A DNA stretch of 64,000 bases from Holothuria scabra (GCA_037179385.1 CM074180.1:32965455-33029454); one strand, 5' to 3'; counted from the first letter of the stretch, positions 11,195 through 22,699 are shown. Made by a program: numbers and translations. The notes: generated by a model not told the origin, from the sequence alone.

Positions 11195-12118
11195 TTTTGA
11201 CGCCAACAATTGGTGTCATCGTCTTCCCTCCTACAGGGTTTCTGACGATAAAGAAGAAGAAGAACAAAAAAACGGCCCACATAGAAACGATAATTGCCAT
11301 GGGCAGCCAAGCACCGTGCACCATGTTCAGTGAATTCGCATTTACAGCTGGAGACACTAGCGAGTAAGGCTACAAAAATTCATTACATTTACTACAGGGG
11401 TTAAATTTTATAAACTCACTAAGTACAGTGCTTTGTTAACTTTTGGTAACCCGAACTGGCAACCCAACAAACATTGCTCGGAGTAAATGATTTAAATTCG
11501 GTACAAAGGCTTATTGGTTTTCTATGCGTTTGTCGGTTTTCTTTGGCAGTTTGGCAATTAGCCCTATGGCCTACTTATCCTCAATTCTCCCATATGTCTA
11601 GGATCAGAATCTGCATAAACTATATCAGGTCCATGGCTGGGTAAAATTCTTGGCTTAGGTTAAGTTGGATGGAGACAAAATCCTTGGGGGAAGTTCATGA
11701 CACTTTTTGAACGATAATGGTTGAAGTTCAGGAGGACTCATTATTCTCTGTTCAAAAGTGTTGAGAAGGCTGGATCCTGGCATAGGAATGTGAGACCTGG
11801 CTCAGGTGCAAAATAATGCTTTGATAAAGCTTGAAAATTGGAGAATGTAAATGCAGTTGATTTAGTGGACGAATGGAACCGCTACTCTTTGAGACCGTTC
11901 TACTGTTCCGAACCTGAAATGCATGGTCATGTCTTTGGTAAAGCTTTGAAGTGATTTGCATAGCATCCCTTTAAGACTTTAGTACCTCGTACGTGTACGC
12001 CACTCCTAGGTCATCGTCAGTTGGCGTCTAGCCGAGAGTAGGTCATACAATGAGATAATTACCGTAGTCCTTGATAAATTGTAGAGTTTGTAAATTGAAT
12101 TGTAACATTTTATCTTTT
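11195..12118. other. No gene or repeat recognised
   Basis: Frames at 11130-11357, 11179-11367 and 11752-11961 lack any domain or repeat homology in the window. Confidence 0.45.
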
Positions 12119-12326
12119 AGATCCCTGCTTGACCCGGGTTCTATTCCCAGGTCGAGTCATACGACCAAAGACTCTAAAAATGGAATCTACTGCCGTTGTG
12201 CGTAATGCTACGCATAAGCAACCAGTGAGCTACAACTGGAAAAAATGCCGTGGCCGGCTCGACTTGAACCAATAGGTTGGAAACTGGGCCGTAAAACTCA
12301 ATTTAACTAACTAGATCCCTGCTTGA
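12119..12326 (+). mobile_element. SINE family C, 5'-truncated, with 14-bp target duplication
   Basis: The body at 12133-12312 starts at the tRNA B-box (GGGTTCTATTCCC) and carries the shared body words ACTCTAAAAATGGAA, AGTGAGCTACAACTGGAAAAA, CTTGAACCAATAGGTTGGAAA and a TTTAACTAACT tail. AGATCCCTGCTTGA occurs immediately before (12119-12132) and after (12313-12326), a perfect target duplication as expected of LINE-driven insertion. The A-box half of the tRNA head is missing. Confidence 0.93.
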
Positions 12327-12653
12327 GAAACAAGTTTCACTCTGCATCAATTTAAAAATTTCTTTATGCTACTTGCTCATTGGGTTAGCGTATGATTATG
12401 GCCATAAGAGGTCAATCTACCTCTTCGTAGATGCAGGCATATTGCAAGTTGAGTATTTTGTCCAAAAAATGTTCCATAAGCAAAAAACTCCCCCTTAAAA
12501 AAGTGCCATGGCGAGGATATGGGTATGTCCAAAGGAAAATGTAGGGGACAAGGAACTCTGTTTCAATATTCCAAGATTCTTTGCGCCTTGAAATCATAAT
12601 AACTAGAACAGTGAAATTGTCAGCATTTCGATATTTTGTCGATTGAACAACAT

Positions 12654-12850
12654 CATTAGAGAATCCTGCCCCTTGAAAGTGGACGTCATGACTTGACCGA
12701 CTTTACAACAATAGAAACCGCAGACAACAATGGGCAGTCACTGGACCATGTAATCTACAACAATGTTGCCTTTTGTCAGATGTGTAAAAAGCAATGACTT
12801 CAAGGACAGGATAAGTTTGTCGAAGTTTCAAGGGAGCAGATTCTCTAATG
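12654..12850. mobile_element. MITE family J (26-bp inverted ends)
   Basis: CATTAGAGAATCCTGCCCCT at the left and, inverted, AGGGAGCAGATTCTCTAATG at the right enclose 197 bp. There is no open frame inside, and the target duplication is not clear. Confidence 0.75.
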
Positions 12851-12894
12851 GATTAAGTAAAGGGTTGAAGACTCAAAGGACCCCCCCCCCCCCC

Positions 12895-13290
12895 ACAAGA
12901 GTGAATATGTCAAAATGATGGACATGCAAAGATGATATATTAAAATTCACACAGAACAAATAAAAAGTCCAGTCATCATGGACCTACCCACATTCCAAAG
13001 TCAAAAGAGTGAACTTAGTCACTCTCTAACAGAGTGAATTCACTGCATTAGGGTACTAATTCATTCCAGGAAGAGTGAAAATTCACTCTTCCACGAGGGC
13101 CTGCAAATGATTTCTCTTTTTTAAAAGAGTGATTACTGTAGGCTCTCCATCAAGGGTGAAACTTCTCTCTTTCGGAGGGAATTTCACTATTTTTAGATTG
13201 AATTTCACTCTTCTAGGAGTGATTTCAAACTTATTAGAGAGTGACTATAGGTTCCTGACTAAGTTCACTGTTTTGATTTTAGAGTGTAAT
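12895..13290. repeat. AGAGTGAA palindrome cluster 4
   Basis: A dense run of AGAGTGAATTCACT, AAGAGTGAAAATTCACTCTT and TTTCACTCTTCTAGGAGTG words. The part from 13143 aligns with 9748-9800. The cluster starts just after a C run at about 12880-12894. Confidence 0.7.
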
Positions 13291-13294
13291 GCGA

Positions 13295-14280
13295 AAAAGA
13301 AAAGGATTTATTTGTGGGTGAGACATCAGGTTTTGTGGGAATAAATCAGTCAATAGGTTTTCCCTCCCCCACCCCACTCTCACTCTACCTGACATCGTTG
13401 GTAATCTTTTTTCGTTTGTCATGGTTATGATTTTCTGTTGCTGGTATGATAGTCTGTATTAAGTATATGAGTTAGGTGTACAGTTTATCAAAGGACGAAC
13501 GTGGAAGAGAAAGTCAACTAAGCTGAGCGAATGTGGAGTTTTGTGCCATGGATAAAACTGAGCCTGTTCGAAAAAGAAACCACCGCTTTTCAATGAATGA
13601 TACAATAAACTTTGAAAGAATATAATAGGTACTTTCAAGGCCATTGTTTCTATGTTTAAATGTGCAACCTCTTCACTTTTTTAAAGATTCATTTACTCAT
13701 CTAATTACGTTGATGAATCAGTTGACGTTTTGTTAGGCCTCTCAAGGGATATAACCTTGTGCGTAATGATGGAATAAAAGGATGATGGGCTATAATTAAC
13801 TTCATACCGCACAGAACATCACGGTAGGAACAAGGACATAGAAACTAGGAAATGTACACCGTCTATGAGATAATTTTCAATTAAGTAAGGTAAAACGACC
13901 GCCAAATATCACAGTGAAATACTTATCGGGTATGCATTTTGACAAGTTTGCTATCTTTTAATGACTCGCGTTAATTAAATTAAAATCACCTGACCGGACG
14001 GAAGAGCTGAATACAAAACCAATCATCTTCTATTATCTGTTGTGCCCAGTACCGAAGTTCATTACCTCTCGCACCTGTCTTTCGCTATAAAAAAGAATAG
14101 ATTGACGATTCATGTTTGACGTAATCAACCAAAGAACCCCATGTGGATTTAGCGAGGTGAATGAAACCTTGCCAAAGAAACACCTCCCTGTTTAAAAGAT
14201 GATGAAAATGATGATGCACTGTAAGTGACGCATATTTCTGTTCATGCAGTGAGCTGTCTGCATAAATTTGAAGCTGCACC
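13295..14280. other. No gene or repeat recognised
   Basis: A C-rich stretch near 13363-13385 is the only feature. The frame at 13459-13644 has no recognisable content. Confidence 0.4.
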
Positions 14281-14282
14281 CA

Positions 14283-14428
14283 CAGGGGCGGAGCCGGGGT
14301 ATTTTGATAGGGGCAAGGTATGAGTTGAGTGTTCCTTTTCTTCGTTTTCCCCCTTTTTCCTTCTCTTTTTACAGTTTCTTGCGAATATGGGGCGGTGGTC
14401 CCCTGCCCCCTCCCCGACACCGCCCTTG
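14283..14428. mobile_element. Short hAT-like MITE (CAGGGGCGGAG ends)
   Basis: The left end CAGGGGCGGAGCCGGGG and the inverted right end (CCCCGACACCGCCCTTG) enclose 146 bp that is pyrimidine-rich in the middle. The flanking 8-mers do not match, so insertion by a hAT transposase is inferred only from the ends. The frames at 14085-14433 and 14387-14752 cross it. Confidence 0.45.
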
Positions 14429-14814
14429 ATCACTCGTACTTGTACTACAAGAAGATGTCATTTATATATCCCAAAACGACTGAGCAGTGATCAACACTTC
14501 CGTCCCTCAGTTTCGGCCTCCAGGCGGATTGACCGCGCTATTTTATGTTTGGAATCTACTCTTGTTCCAACAAGGGAGCGTACATGGTTCCAACTATCAA
14601 ATACTCATGCACGAGATCGACCATTTGAGGTGCCCAAGATGCTGGTAGATTTCACACTTGAGCGCCTGAGTGCCTGGATTTGGTGTTCGTTAAATATGGC
14701 GGTTTATTATTGTCATACTAGTACATATAGCCCAGCCATTATAGTTTTATAAGGGACGAATTAATATATTGACACCAACTTGACAAACCGCAAATAACCG
14801 GAGGTTCCTTGTGA

Positions 14815-15112
14815 ACTCACACTCTCTAAAAATGAAAAGAGTGAAATTTCACTAGTTATGAGAGTGTAAGTTACGAAGTTCACTCCTCTAAAGAGCAAAG
14901 ATTCACTTTAGGAAGAAGGCCAAATTCATGACTCCAAAAGAGCGAAGTTTCACGCTTGATGAAGTGCTTGCAGTAACCACTCTTAAAAAAGAGTGTTCGC
15001 TGGAGGCACTCTTAAAGAGTGAATTAAAATTTTCACTCTTTTGGGAGTGAATTGACATCTTCCACTCTATTATGGAATGACAAAGTCCACTCTTTTGTTT
15101 TAAGTGTGCAAA
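14815..15112. repeat. AGAGTGAA palindrome cluster 5
   Basis: About ten AGAGTGAA/TTCACTCT variants lie in 300 bp, in both orientations. The part at about 14935-14985 is the reverse complement of the segment shared by 9748-9800 and 13143-13200. Confidence 0.7.
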
Positions 15113-15156
15113 ACAACAGCTACTCATGTTTTGTAAATTATAATGTTTCACTATAA

Positions 15157-15508
15157 CATCGAAACAGTGGCGGCGCTACGAGGGAGAGAGGGAGAGCAAG
15201 AGGGGTATTTGCCTCCCAGATTTTGCCCCTTGCCCCCACTTGCCTACCCACTACCCCCCAGTAAGGTCTGTTAGAAGTTGGGTTAACCGAAAAAAATAAT
15301 ACACCTCTCCTGAGACTTAATTTTTCATCCAGAGATATCCTAAAACCTAACAGCTTCCAGGGGCTTCGCCCCGGACACCCGTTCCAGGAACGGGTGCTTG
15401 GGCTCAGTTTCCGCTGCTCTCGAAGAGTTTTGCCCCTACCATTACCCCTTTCCCTTAGTTTATACACACTTCCAATTTTGACATTCTCGCGCCGCCACTG
15501 CATCAAAG
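15157..15508. mobile_element. hAT-like non-autonomous element with 8-bp target duplication
   Basis: The element (15165-15500, 336 bp) begins CAGTGGCGGCGCTACGAG and ends TCTCGCGCCGCCACTG, which are inverted copies of each other over ~11-15 bp. The flanking 8-mers CATCGAAA and CATCAAAG agree at six of eight positions, as expected of an aged 8-bp hAT duplication. A short inner hairpin (ACCCGTTCCAGGAACGGGT) lies near 15377. The 122-codon minus-strand frame at 15138-15506 runs from end to end of the element and is not a gene. Confidence 0.75.
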
Positions 15509-15509
15509 A

Positions 15510-17640
15510 GGAAGAATCACGTATACATTAAATTACCAATTGATTAATAAAGAAATAAAGAAAAAACCATATGGCATCTCAACGATCAACGGGTTCTCAC
15601 GTGATTTCATCAGATTTTTCAGTTTTCCAACTTATGCATAAGAGTAGGGCCTATGCGGGATAAATGCCCCGGCGGAATGGTTCACAATCAGGTAATTCAA
15701 ACCTTTAACAATGTATGAATGTTCTCAGTCATCCTGCAGTCGGGCTAACATAAACCTAGAATTTAAGCAAAAATTAAGCCTAATATTTGATTATTTTTTA
15801 ACTCCATTTTACAAGAAGAAGTGCAAAAATTTGAACAGTTTTATCATAATTTAGAACAGTGTGACAAACCCATGAAATCATGGAATAAATTAATTTCATG
15901 TTTTTGGGCAAGTCCAGCGAAGATTCGTTTCTCTCCATTTATTCGTATAGGTCGAGGACTTTCCCTTTGTGTGGATCGTATAACAACACAATGTAAGCTA
16001 TCATTTTCAATTAATCAAGTCAAAAAGTAGGTTATTTTGTAACTTTCCTAAAGTTGAACAATTTTGCTGTTGTTCTTACAGAGCGAATCGACCATGGACA
16101 ACACTGCCTGTTCTTCTTTGGTTTCAAGATTCAAACAACCTAGCAATGTTATACTGAACAAAGTACACATACATGAGCCAATCACTCTCTGACAGTTAGT
16201 AATCAACGACTAGTATATTCAACAGTTGAATATGTAAGCTACGATTGCTAAGTGCTGCAAACCAAGGCCTTGTGTATTTACATCATTTCTTGTTCTGTCT
16301 CGTCAAGAAAGTGTCACGTACATCGTCAGATGAAGAAACGATTGATAATTGTACAACCAAAGTCTTCCCATCAATCAAATTCAAAATGTGGTTTCTTACT
16401 TCCACATAAAAGTTGGCACGAAGCCTTCTTCACCCAGGTCGACATATAGACTCACAATAACAAGAACAACAAGCAGTCTACAATAACATTACTGTACTTT
16501 TTTAAATCATTACATGCATCCACGTATATGTGGTTTAGACTGTGGGTCAAAAGTTGCTGGGAGAGGGGACTTTTTCCAACATCAAACTGTGAATTTAACA
16601 CACCTGTATGCTACCATAGTAATACACCCTGGCACAAGGGGAACATACGAAGACAAATACATATTATGGTTTAAACAAAAGCGACACAAGCTCTTCATTT
16701 TGTTGTCCTTCAGGAATATATACCTTTGGGGTAACAAGAAAACAACTCGAAATGAAATTCTAAGTGCACTTTTGTGGTAAAAGTTAATTCGGCGGCTAGG
16801 TGTGTTTACAACAGATAATATTGGACCGAGAAAGAAGCGAAAGGGTTTAATCTCCTTGCATAGTTTTGATGAGTGTACTGCATAAGGCATCGACTATATT
16901 AGATCGTAACTCATATACCATCTGGCACCCCGTGACTTGAGACTCACGTTTGTCGCAAAAAGAAAACTGTTTATAGTAAACACATTTTCACGTATATATT
17001 TTATGTCTGATTGCATGAACAGTTGAAGTTAAACATTTTCAAGGTCTGTGCTTAAAAGAAAAACAAAATTCTGTTTTAAGTAATAATAACAGCATCAGCC
17101 ATTTCGTCTAACGAAACCAACATAGCATAATTTATAATATGAAATATAACCTCATTACAAACAGTCCGGAAGCACTTTTAAAAAGTAATTAGGTGGTGGG
17201 CGCGTATATACAGGCATTTTTGACTGAATTCAGGGTACTGAGGCGTGGGTCGCAGCGAAAATGTCACATTACCATCTGCGCCACGCATTTCCACAGCAAT
17301 GTTCATACTTCGGCTTCTTTGCTGTAACTGAATGCTACTGGGAAGTGACCTCACTTCTGCCTTGCTGACTAAACAAAGCTTCGCAGAAAACTTAATGAGA
17401 GTGTTGATTTTATGGAAAGACGCTACGTTTTAGGATATGGAAAAATCCACTAAAATGAAGCGACGGAACTGGGGAACTCGTTCGAGGAGGGGTTAAAAGT
17501 TGCATTTGGGTTGCTTTGTCGTATATACGCCTAGTAGGGACAATGGTGTTGCCAGGCCTTTTTGCACAAGGCATTGACTAAATTATTTGAAAGGCTTGTT
17601 TGCAGAAAACAGTTCGGGCTATTCATTTCGGCATGGTTGT
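15510..17640. other. No gene or repeat recognised
   Basis: Frames at 15821-16030, 16252-16449 and 16514-16890 show no domain. The first is followed by a GTAAGC that could be a splice donor by chance. I can assign nothing here. Confidence 0.4.
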
Positions 17641-17689
17641 AGAAAAGGTGTCCGTATTGCTTTGACAATTCGAACAGCCACGGGGAGGG

Positions 17690-17878
17690 TTTTGGGGGTT
17701 AGAAACCCCCATGGCTCAACCTTGCAATGCAAAAAAAAAAAAAAACTAAATAGTGGGTTTTTCTCTCTATCCTTAGACTTTTCCCTCATATCGTGCCCCA
17801 ACCCCCCCCCCCCACCCCCACTCCCATGAAGCAAAACCCTCCCCATGACACAATCCTGGCTGCGCGTCTGATTCAAGG
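17690..17878 (+). repeat. Dispersed repeat S, copy 1
   Basis: It shares GACTTTTCCCT, GCCCCAACC followed by a C run, and CATGACACAATCCTGGCT with 58930-59055. It also contains a 15-bp A run and a C run. The frames at 17587-17829 and 17619-17933 are read-throughs. Confidence 0.65.
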
Positions 17879-18372
17879 AAAAACCTATGTTAGGATAAAA
17901 TGTCAACCGTAAAAAAATGTTGACTGTGAACACAATTCTTCGGACACTTTAGAAAAGTACGGTACTGAGGTTTCGGTCTAAATCTAGGCCTATATCATTT
18001 CGTAAATGAAAATCACGGTTTGGAGGTCGCATACAATCCTATAAATGGACGACATGCTGATAAGGTAAATGAACTTTAACGTCTTAGTTTCTTACCAACT
18101 GGTTAAAGTAGTTCCGACCACGGCATTTATTCCGGTGGTTTCCCCACTCCTTTTTTTCTTGCTTGTGTTGAACTGTGTAATGACAGTAGGTTCGACCAAA
18201 TGCTTCAAAATAGGCGCTGATGCTGTGTACTTCCAGTGTTCCTGAGAATTTTTGGAGGTTTTCTGGTATTTTCACGATTCCGATCAGTAAAGGGGTGTTG
18301 TGACTTAGTCAGCCATGGTTTATTGGGTTCATCAGCCAATTCTTTTGTTTACCTGTACCTCCACCCATGGAT

Positions 18373-18655
18373 GATCGTAAACCCTCTCTCACTGAATAAA
18401 CCCCATCTTACTCACTTAATAAACCCCACCTTACTCACTAAATAAACCCCATCTTTCCCACTGAAAAAACCCACTTTTCTCACTGAATAAACCCCACCTT
18501 ACTCACTGAATAAACCCCACCTTACTCATTGAATAAACCCCATCTTACTCACTGAATAAACCCCATCTTACTCACTGAATAAACCCCATCTTTCTCACTG
18601 AATAAACCCCATCTTTCTCATTGAATGAACCCAGCCTCTCTTCCTCACTGAACAG
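18373..18655 (+). repeat. 23-bp minisatellite (~12 units)
   Basis: The unit ACTCACTGAATAAACCCCATCTT repeats with small changes (CACCTTA or CATCTTT endings, one 22-bp unit). Edges are more diverged than the middle, as is usual for an unequal-exchange array. Confidence 0.92.
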
Positions 18656-18708
18656 AAAGACTGAGTAAAGGGATTAACCGCTACATTTAGAAAATAAACC
18701 AAGAAGAT

Positions 18709-19026
18709 TTAAAGGCAGTCAACTCTCATCCGAAACTACAATTTTTGCAGTTTTGTAGTACACAGGCATTCTCAATTGGCACAGCTCTTTGATTGACAGC
18801 AAGTTCATAAAATGTAGAGCACTGTAGCTCATATTTAATAGTTAGTAAGCATCATGAAGTGTATTGAGAGTGTTTTGATTTCCCAATAGGGTCTAGTATA
18901 CTAACCCTGAAGCAATAATCCGAGATTTCGTATGGATGATAACCAATTTTAGACAGTTGTGGGAGGGGCTTAAGTAGGTAGGCTGGGAGAATTGTAACTG
19001 TCTGGGTGACAGAATTAGGCCTTTAA
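18709..19026 (+). mobile_element. MITE family B, copy 1
   Basis: Flanked by TTAA on both sides (18709-18712 and 19023-19026). The ends are inverted (AGGCAGTCAACTCTCATCC against the reverse of CTGGGTGACAGAATTAGGCCT). It shares with the other B copies CTCAATTGGCACAGCTCTTTGATTGAC and TTGTGGGAGGGGCTTAAGTA. TTAA duplication is the mark of piggyBac-type transposition. Confidence 0.85.
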
Positions 19027-19095
19027 CATTGCATAACAGGACTGAGACCCTATAAGATGTGCTGGGGTCAGATACTCAAATGAAAAATAAACCAA

Positions 19096-19247
19096 TACAC
19101 CTATTTCCAAATAGCCATTTCAATGAATTGTGGGATAGAGTTTTGGTGTTTGTCATATTTGTCAATGGCATTTTACTGTGGTGAAAATTGATGCATACCT
19201 AAAACTCTGTCCCACAATTCATTGTAATTGCTATTTGGAAATAGGTC
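19096..19247. mobile_element. MITE family G, intact copy (~48-bp inverted ends)
   Basis: The left arm contains CCTATTTCCAAATAGCCATT and CAATGAATTGTGGGATAGAG. The right arm is its inverted copy ending GCTATTTGGAAATAGG. The two arms make up about two thirds of the 152-bp element. Confidence 0.88.
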
Positions 19248-19447
19248 TATTTAAGGAAGTGGTACATTGATGGTCCCAAAAAACCATTGTTGACTTCACT
19301 TCACTGCTCGGATTGATCTATTCTAAACAATTTTAAGAGAAAATCTTGCATCAGGAAGCAACTTAACAAATGGACCTAAAGCTTCTTTGGGAAGCAGTTT
19401 GAAGTTTGGTTTCACCGAGGGACTCTTTGCCAGAGAGTTGGGAGGAC

Positions 19448-19749
19448 TTAAAGGGCCAAACCTCTCACCCCAAACTTTTTTGTAACCCGGGTACCTAAAT
19501 TCTCAATTGGCTCAGCTCTTTGATTTACAGCTAATTCAAACAATGCAGAGTGCCAAAGCTTATATTACACAGCATGAACGGTACTGAGAGTGTTTAGATT
19601 ATATAAATTGAGTTTTTCTATACTCACCCTGGAGCAATAAACAGAGATTGTATCTAGATGAGGATGAATTTCAGACAATTGTGGGAGGGGCTTAAGTAAG
19701 AAGGTTAGGAGAATTGGTACTGTTTGGGGTGAGAGACCTGGGTCTTTAA
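19448..19749 (+). mobile_element. MITE family B, copy 2
   Basis: This is the best preserved copy: 294 bp between two TTAA sites. Its ends, AGGGCCAAACCTCTCACCCC and GGGGTGAGAGACCTGGGTCT, are inverted copies. The internal words CTCAATTGGCTCAGCTCTTTG and TGTGGGAGGGGCTTAAGTAA match copies 1, 3, 4 and 6. It is non-coding. Confidence 0.9.
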
Positions 19750-20091
19750 GAGAAAGTAACAAATGAATCTCCAACCATAAAAATTGGTTAAAAAAGTGAA
19801 GTTATGCACGAAAATAACATTAACTAGAGACCATAGAATTGACAACTTCTTGACCAGTTTGTCAATTTATTGATATTTGGGACAAGTAAACATATTAAAT
19901 GGGTACTTCATTTTCAAAAAATTAACGAAAAACGTGTTAATAATTAGAAATGCGCATTAAGTCTTGGTTATTTGCATGTTTTATCGTAACAAATCGGACA
20001 ATTCATGACACCAGCTGCATAGTAATGCGCTCAGCTTCAAGGGGACAAATTTTCTGAGCTGTGATTCAATATGATCTAGTCATGTCTACTT

Positions 20092-20252
20092 CATTTGCAC
20101 CTGGTAATGCCAATGTGCTTGGTCCTCAGCATATGCAATGGAGTAGCAAAAACAAGCCAGTGAGTAACAAATGGAAAAAAGGGCATGGCTGGCTCAAATT
20201 AAACCATTTAGTTAGAAACTGGGCTGTAAAACTCCATCTGACCTAACCTAAC
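20092..20252 (+). mobile_element. SINE family C, 5'-truncated copy
   Basis: Starts within the SINE body and keeps GCAATGGAGTAG, AACAAGCCAGTGAG, TTAGAAACTGGGCTGTAAAAC and a CTAACCTAACCTA tail. No tRNA-like head is present. No clear target duplication. Confidence 0.8.
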
Positions 20253-20839
20253 CTATTCTGCAAAGTGCAGAGTAATTTCAAAATTTATCGATCCACCCTG
20301 CACCCAAATGCACTACTCTAGTTGTAGAAACATTAAAAAAGAAATGAACATTTTATAATTCTGAATAGTTTTATTCAGATATGAATCAGCTGACAAAATT
20401 CATGGTATTATAACAATTGGAATGTACACTTTATTATAATTTTATTGACTATAGCAATTGAAATTAGTAATGGTATACTAGGACATCCTTACTATTATAG
20501 ACAATAATGGCTCTGCAAATTGGAGCATGAAATGGATTTTCAATTTTCCATTTGTTTGCAACACAAATACAAACAAAGAACTCAGCACATCTACACAGCA
20601 AACCAACCAACCTTACCCCACACATCTTCAAAATATCAAAATCCAGTTCTGCACTTTTTGGTAAAATAAATATAATAACAAGTCCACAGATTGCATTTTC
20701 TCAAGGTGATGGAATATGACATAGCAAAATGCAACTTCATGAAATAAACATGCATGATTTCTTAAGCAAAGTATTCTCTTTCAACATAGAATACCAATAC
20801 ATTATTTTACAATTTTTTTACATTATTTTTATCAGTATA

Positions 20840-20972
20840 AGTAATGGAGTAGGGAAAACTAGCCAGCCTGAGTGAGCCACAACTGGAAAAAGAGTCAAGG
20901 CTAGCACACTTTAAACCAATTGGTTAGAATCTGAGCCACAAAACCATCCAACTAACTTAACTAACTAACTGA
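20840..20972 (+). mobile_element. SINE family C, 5'-truncated copy
   Basis: Begins at TAAGTAATGGAGTAGGGAAA and runs through GAGTGAGCCACAACTGGAAA and ACCAATTGGTTAGAATCTGAG to a TAACTAACTAACT tail. Only the 3' half of the SINE is present. Confidence 0.85.
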
Positions 20973-20974
20973 GG

Positions 20975-21540
20975 GTTACTGCTTTTTTCATGCTAATAAA
21001 AAGATTGAAAGAGTTGAACTCAGAAACAACACTCCCTAATTACCAATGAAAGAACATAACGTACAACACATATTGTAACTGGCCCTCACTGGTTTATCAG
21101 AATGAAATGGTGATACTTTCAACTCCACTCTAAAAAATTATGATTCAACCTCAGCTACTCATCTTACCACCTCATTTTATCAAGTAAATGTACAGGATTG
21201 TAGAATTTTGATAAAAATATCTCTGAATTTGGTTTGCATTATTTATGTAAAACCTACACAGTGTAAAGCAAATGAAGTATTCTAACATCTGGTCCAGTAC
21301 TGCTAATGGCATCAAGTATTGTAATTTTTGGCCCAGAACTGCTGAAGTGGATCTCAGTGGGAATGAGACTTGGGGTAATACAAAATTTCACACAAAATTC
21401 CCCCCACCCCCATAAAAACAAGAGACAAAAGTAGAGCAGAATGGGCCAACACAAATGATAAGTTCCTGCTGCAAATGTACAAAACAAAAATGGAAAACAT
21501 TTACAAAGGAATAGCTATTTACAATGATATTTGAGTCATG
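20975..21540. other. No gene or repeat recognised
   Basis: AT-rich sequence with short frames (21254-21487, 21388-21651) that have no domain content. Confidence 0.4.
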
Positions 21541-21543
21541 AAG

Positions 21544-21721
21544 CCCCCAATCCTGTTCCCCCTGTGGGCTGGAGGTTGTAAAACATGCCCACAGTGTTCC
21601 CTGCCTGTCGTAGGAGGCGACTAAACGACTTGAGGAGTGTTTGAACAGCATGACACTATATAAAACATTTGTGTTGGTGTGTTGTTAAATCATATCTAAC
21701 TAACTAACCCCCATCCTGTTC
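21544..21721 (+). mobile_element. SINE family D, copy 1, with target duplication
   Basis: The body (21559-21707) carries CCCCCTGTGGGCTGGAGG, ATGCCCACAG, CCTGCCTGTCGTAGGAGGCG and a TCTAACTAACTAAC tail. The flanks CCCCCAATCCTGTTC and CCCCCATCCTGTTC form a ~14-bp duplication. A second copy is at 46810-46994. The tail resembles that of SINE C, suggesting use of the same LINE machinery. Confidence 0.85.
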
Positions 21722-21839
21722 TGAAAGAACTAAGTGCAGATTGCTCCGTTAGAGGTAAAGCATTCTGTAAGGGGTCTACACACTCCTAATGTGGTTCAGT
21801 ATTGCATATGAGGTCCACATGGTGATTAAGTGGTGCCAC

Positions 21840-22190
21840 ACTGTGTAAGTTGTCGACTCAAAAGTGGTGGAGTGTAAGGGGTTCACACACAGTGTAAGAG
21901 GTACTGCACTGCCTAAGGTGTCCACACACTGCATAAGAAGTGCTGCACTTGCTCATAAAGTATCCAACATGAAGAAATGAAAAAAAAACATACAAACATA
22001 GGAAAAATCCAAGTCCAACAAGCCAAATAAGCTTGTAAAATTCACCCACCCACCCACTCACCTGTGAGGTAGCTTGTATAGTGATGCCCTGTATCTGGCT
22101 GCTCCTACAGGAAGTCCCCCAGGGTACACGATGAGGTGGCATTGTGCCGGGCATGAACAGCAGGGGATATGCACTTTTATAGTGTGGGTT
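21840..22190. other. Weakly repetitive GTGTAAG/CACAC words; no gene
   Basis: Words such as CACTGTGTAAG, CACAGTGTAAGAG and CACTGCATAAG recur about every 20-40 bp between 21840 and 21950. They are too irregular to call an array. The minus-strand frame 21858-22274 (138 codons) covers this and the LINE-like tail downstream and has no domain. Confidence 0.35.
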
Positions 22191-22194
22191 TGAC

Positions 22195-22290
22195 GAGTTA
22201 CCAATGACCAGGGGTAATGATTGTGAAGCACCTTGAGATGTTGAACATACATATATGGTGCTATATAAATCCAACCATTATTATTATTAG
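22195..22290 (+). mobile_element. 3' end of a LINE- or SINE-type retroelement with ATT tail
   Basis: GTGAAGCACCTTGAGATGTTG followed by GGTGCTATATAAAT and a (ATT)n tail matches the general form of many animal retroelement 3' ends (AAGCGCCTTGAG...GCGCTATATAAAT...ATTATT). The 5' boundary is unknown. Confidence 0.55.
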
Positions 22291-22390
22291 TATTAAACCA
22301 AAAGAAATTAGAAGACATGGAGCTCATCTAATTCCTCTTTTGTATCACCTCTATTATCTCTCCCTCTATGCATCATCTATACAGGTAGTA

Positions 22391-22696
22391 TTAAAGGGCT
22401 AATCCTCTCACCCCAAACTGAAATTTTTGTAGTAGGCACCAGAAATTCTTAATTGGCTCAGCTCTTGATTGACAGCTATATAGTTCAAATAATGCAAAAT
22501 ACCAAAGCTCACATTTCAGAGCCTGAACTGTAATGAGGTTTTTTGATTTCATATTTGGGTCTTGTATAAGCACCCTGAGGCAATAAACTGAAGTTGTGTC
22601 TGGAGTGAGGATGAATTTTAAATATTATGTGGGAGGGGCTTCAGTAAGAAGGTTAGGAGAATTGGATCTGTTTGTGGTGAGAGGAGATGCCATTAA
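22391..22696 (+). mobile_element. MITE family B, copy 3
   Basis: 298 bp between TTAA sites at 22391-22394 and 22693-22696. The left end is AGGGCTAATCCTCTCACCCC, and the right contains GTGGTGAGAGGAGATGCCA. The internal TGTGGGAGGGGCTTCAGTAA is conserved. Confidence 0.88.
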
Positions 22697-22699
22697 AGC

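Noticed and set aside
14387..14752. 121-codon plus-strand frame
   Set aside because: It begins inside a short hAT-like element with proline codons from a C-rich stretch. No domain, and no splice or conservation signal.
15138..15506. 122-codon minus-strand frame
   Set aside because: It coincides with the hAT-like non-autonomous element, including both inverted ends.
18373..18655. CRISPR array
   Set aside because: The 23-bp units are contiguous with no unique spacers, and the sequence is eukaryotic. It is a minisatellite, as are the arrays at 26.1, 35.3 and 42.1 kb.
21858..22274. 138-codon minus-strand frame
   Set aside because: It covers weakly repetitive sequence and a retroelement 3' tail, with no domain.
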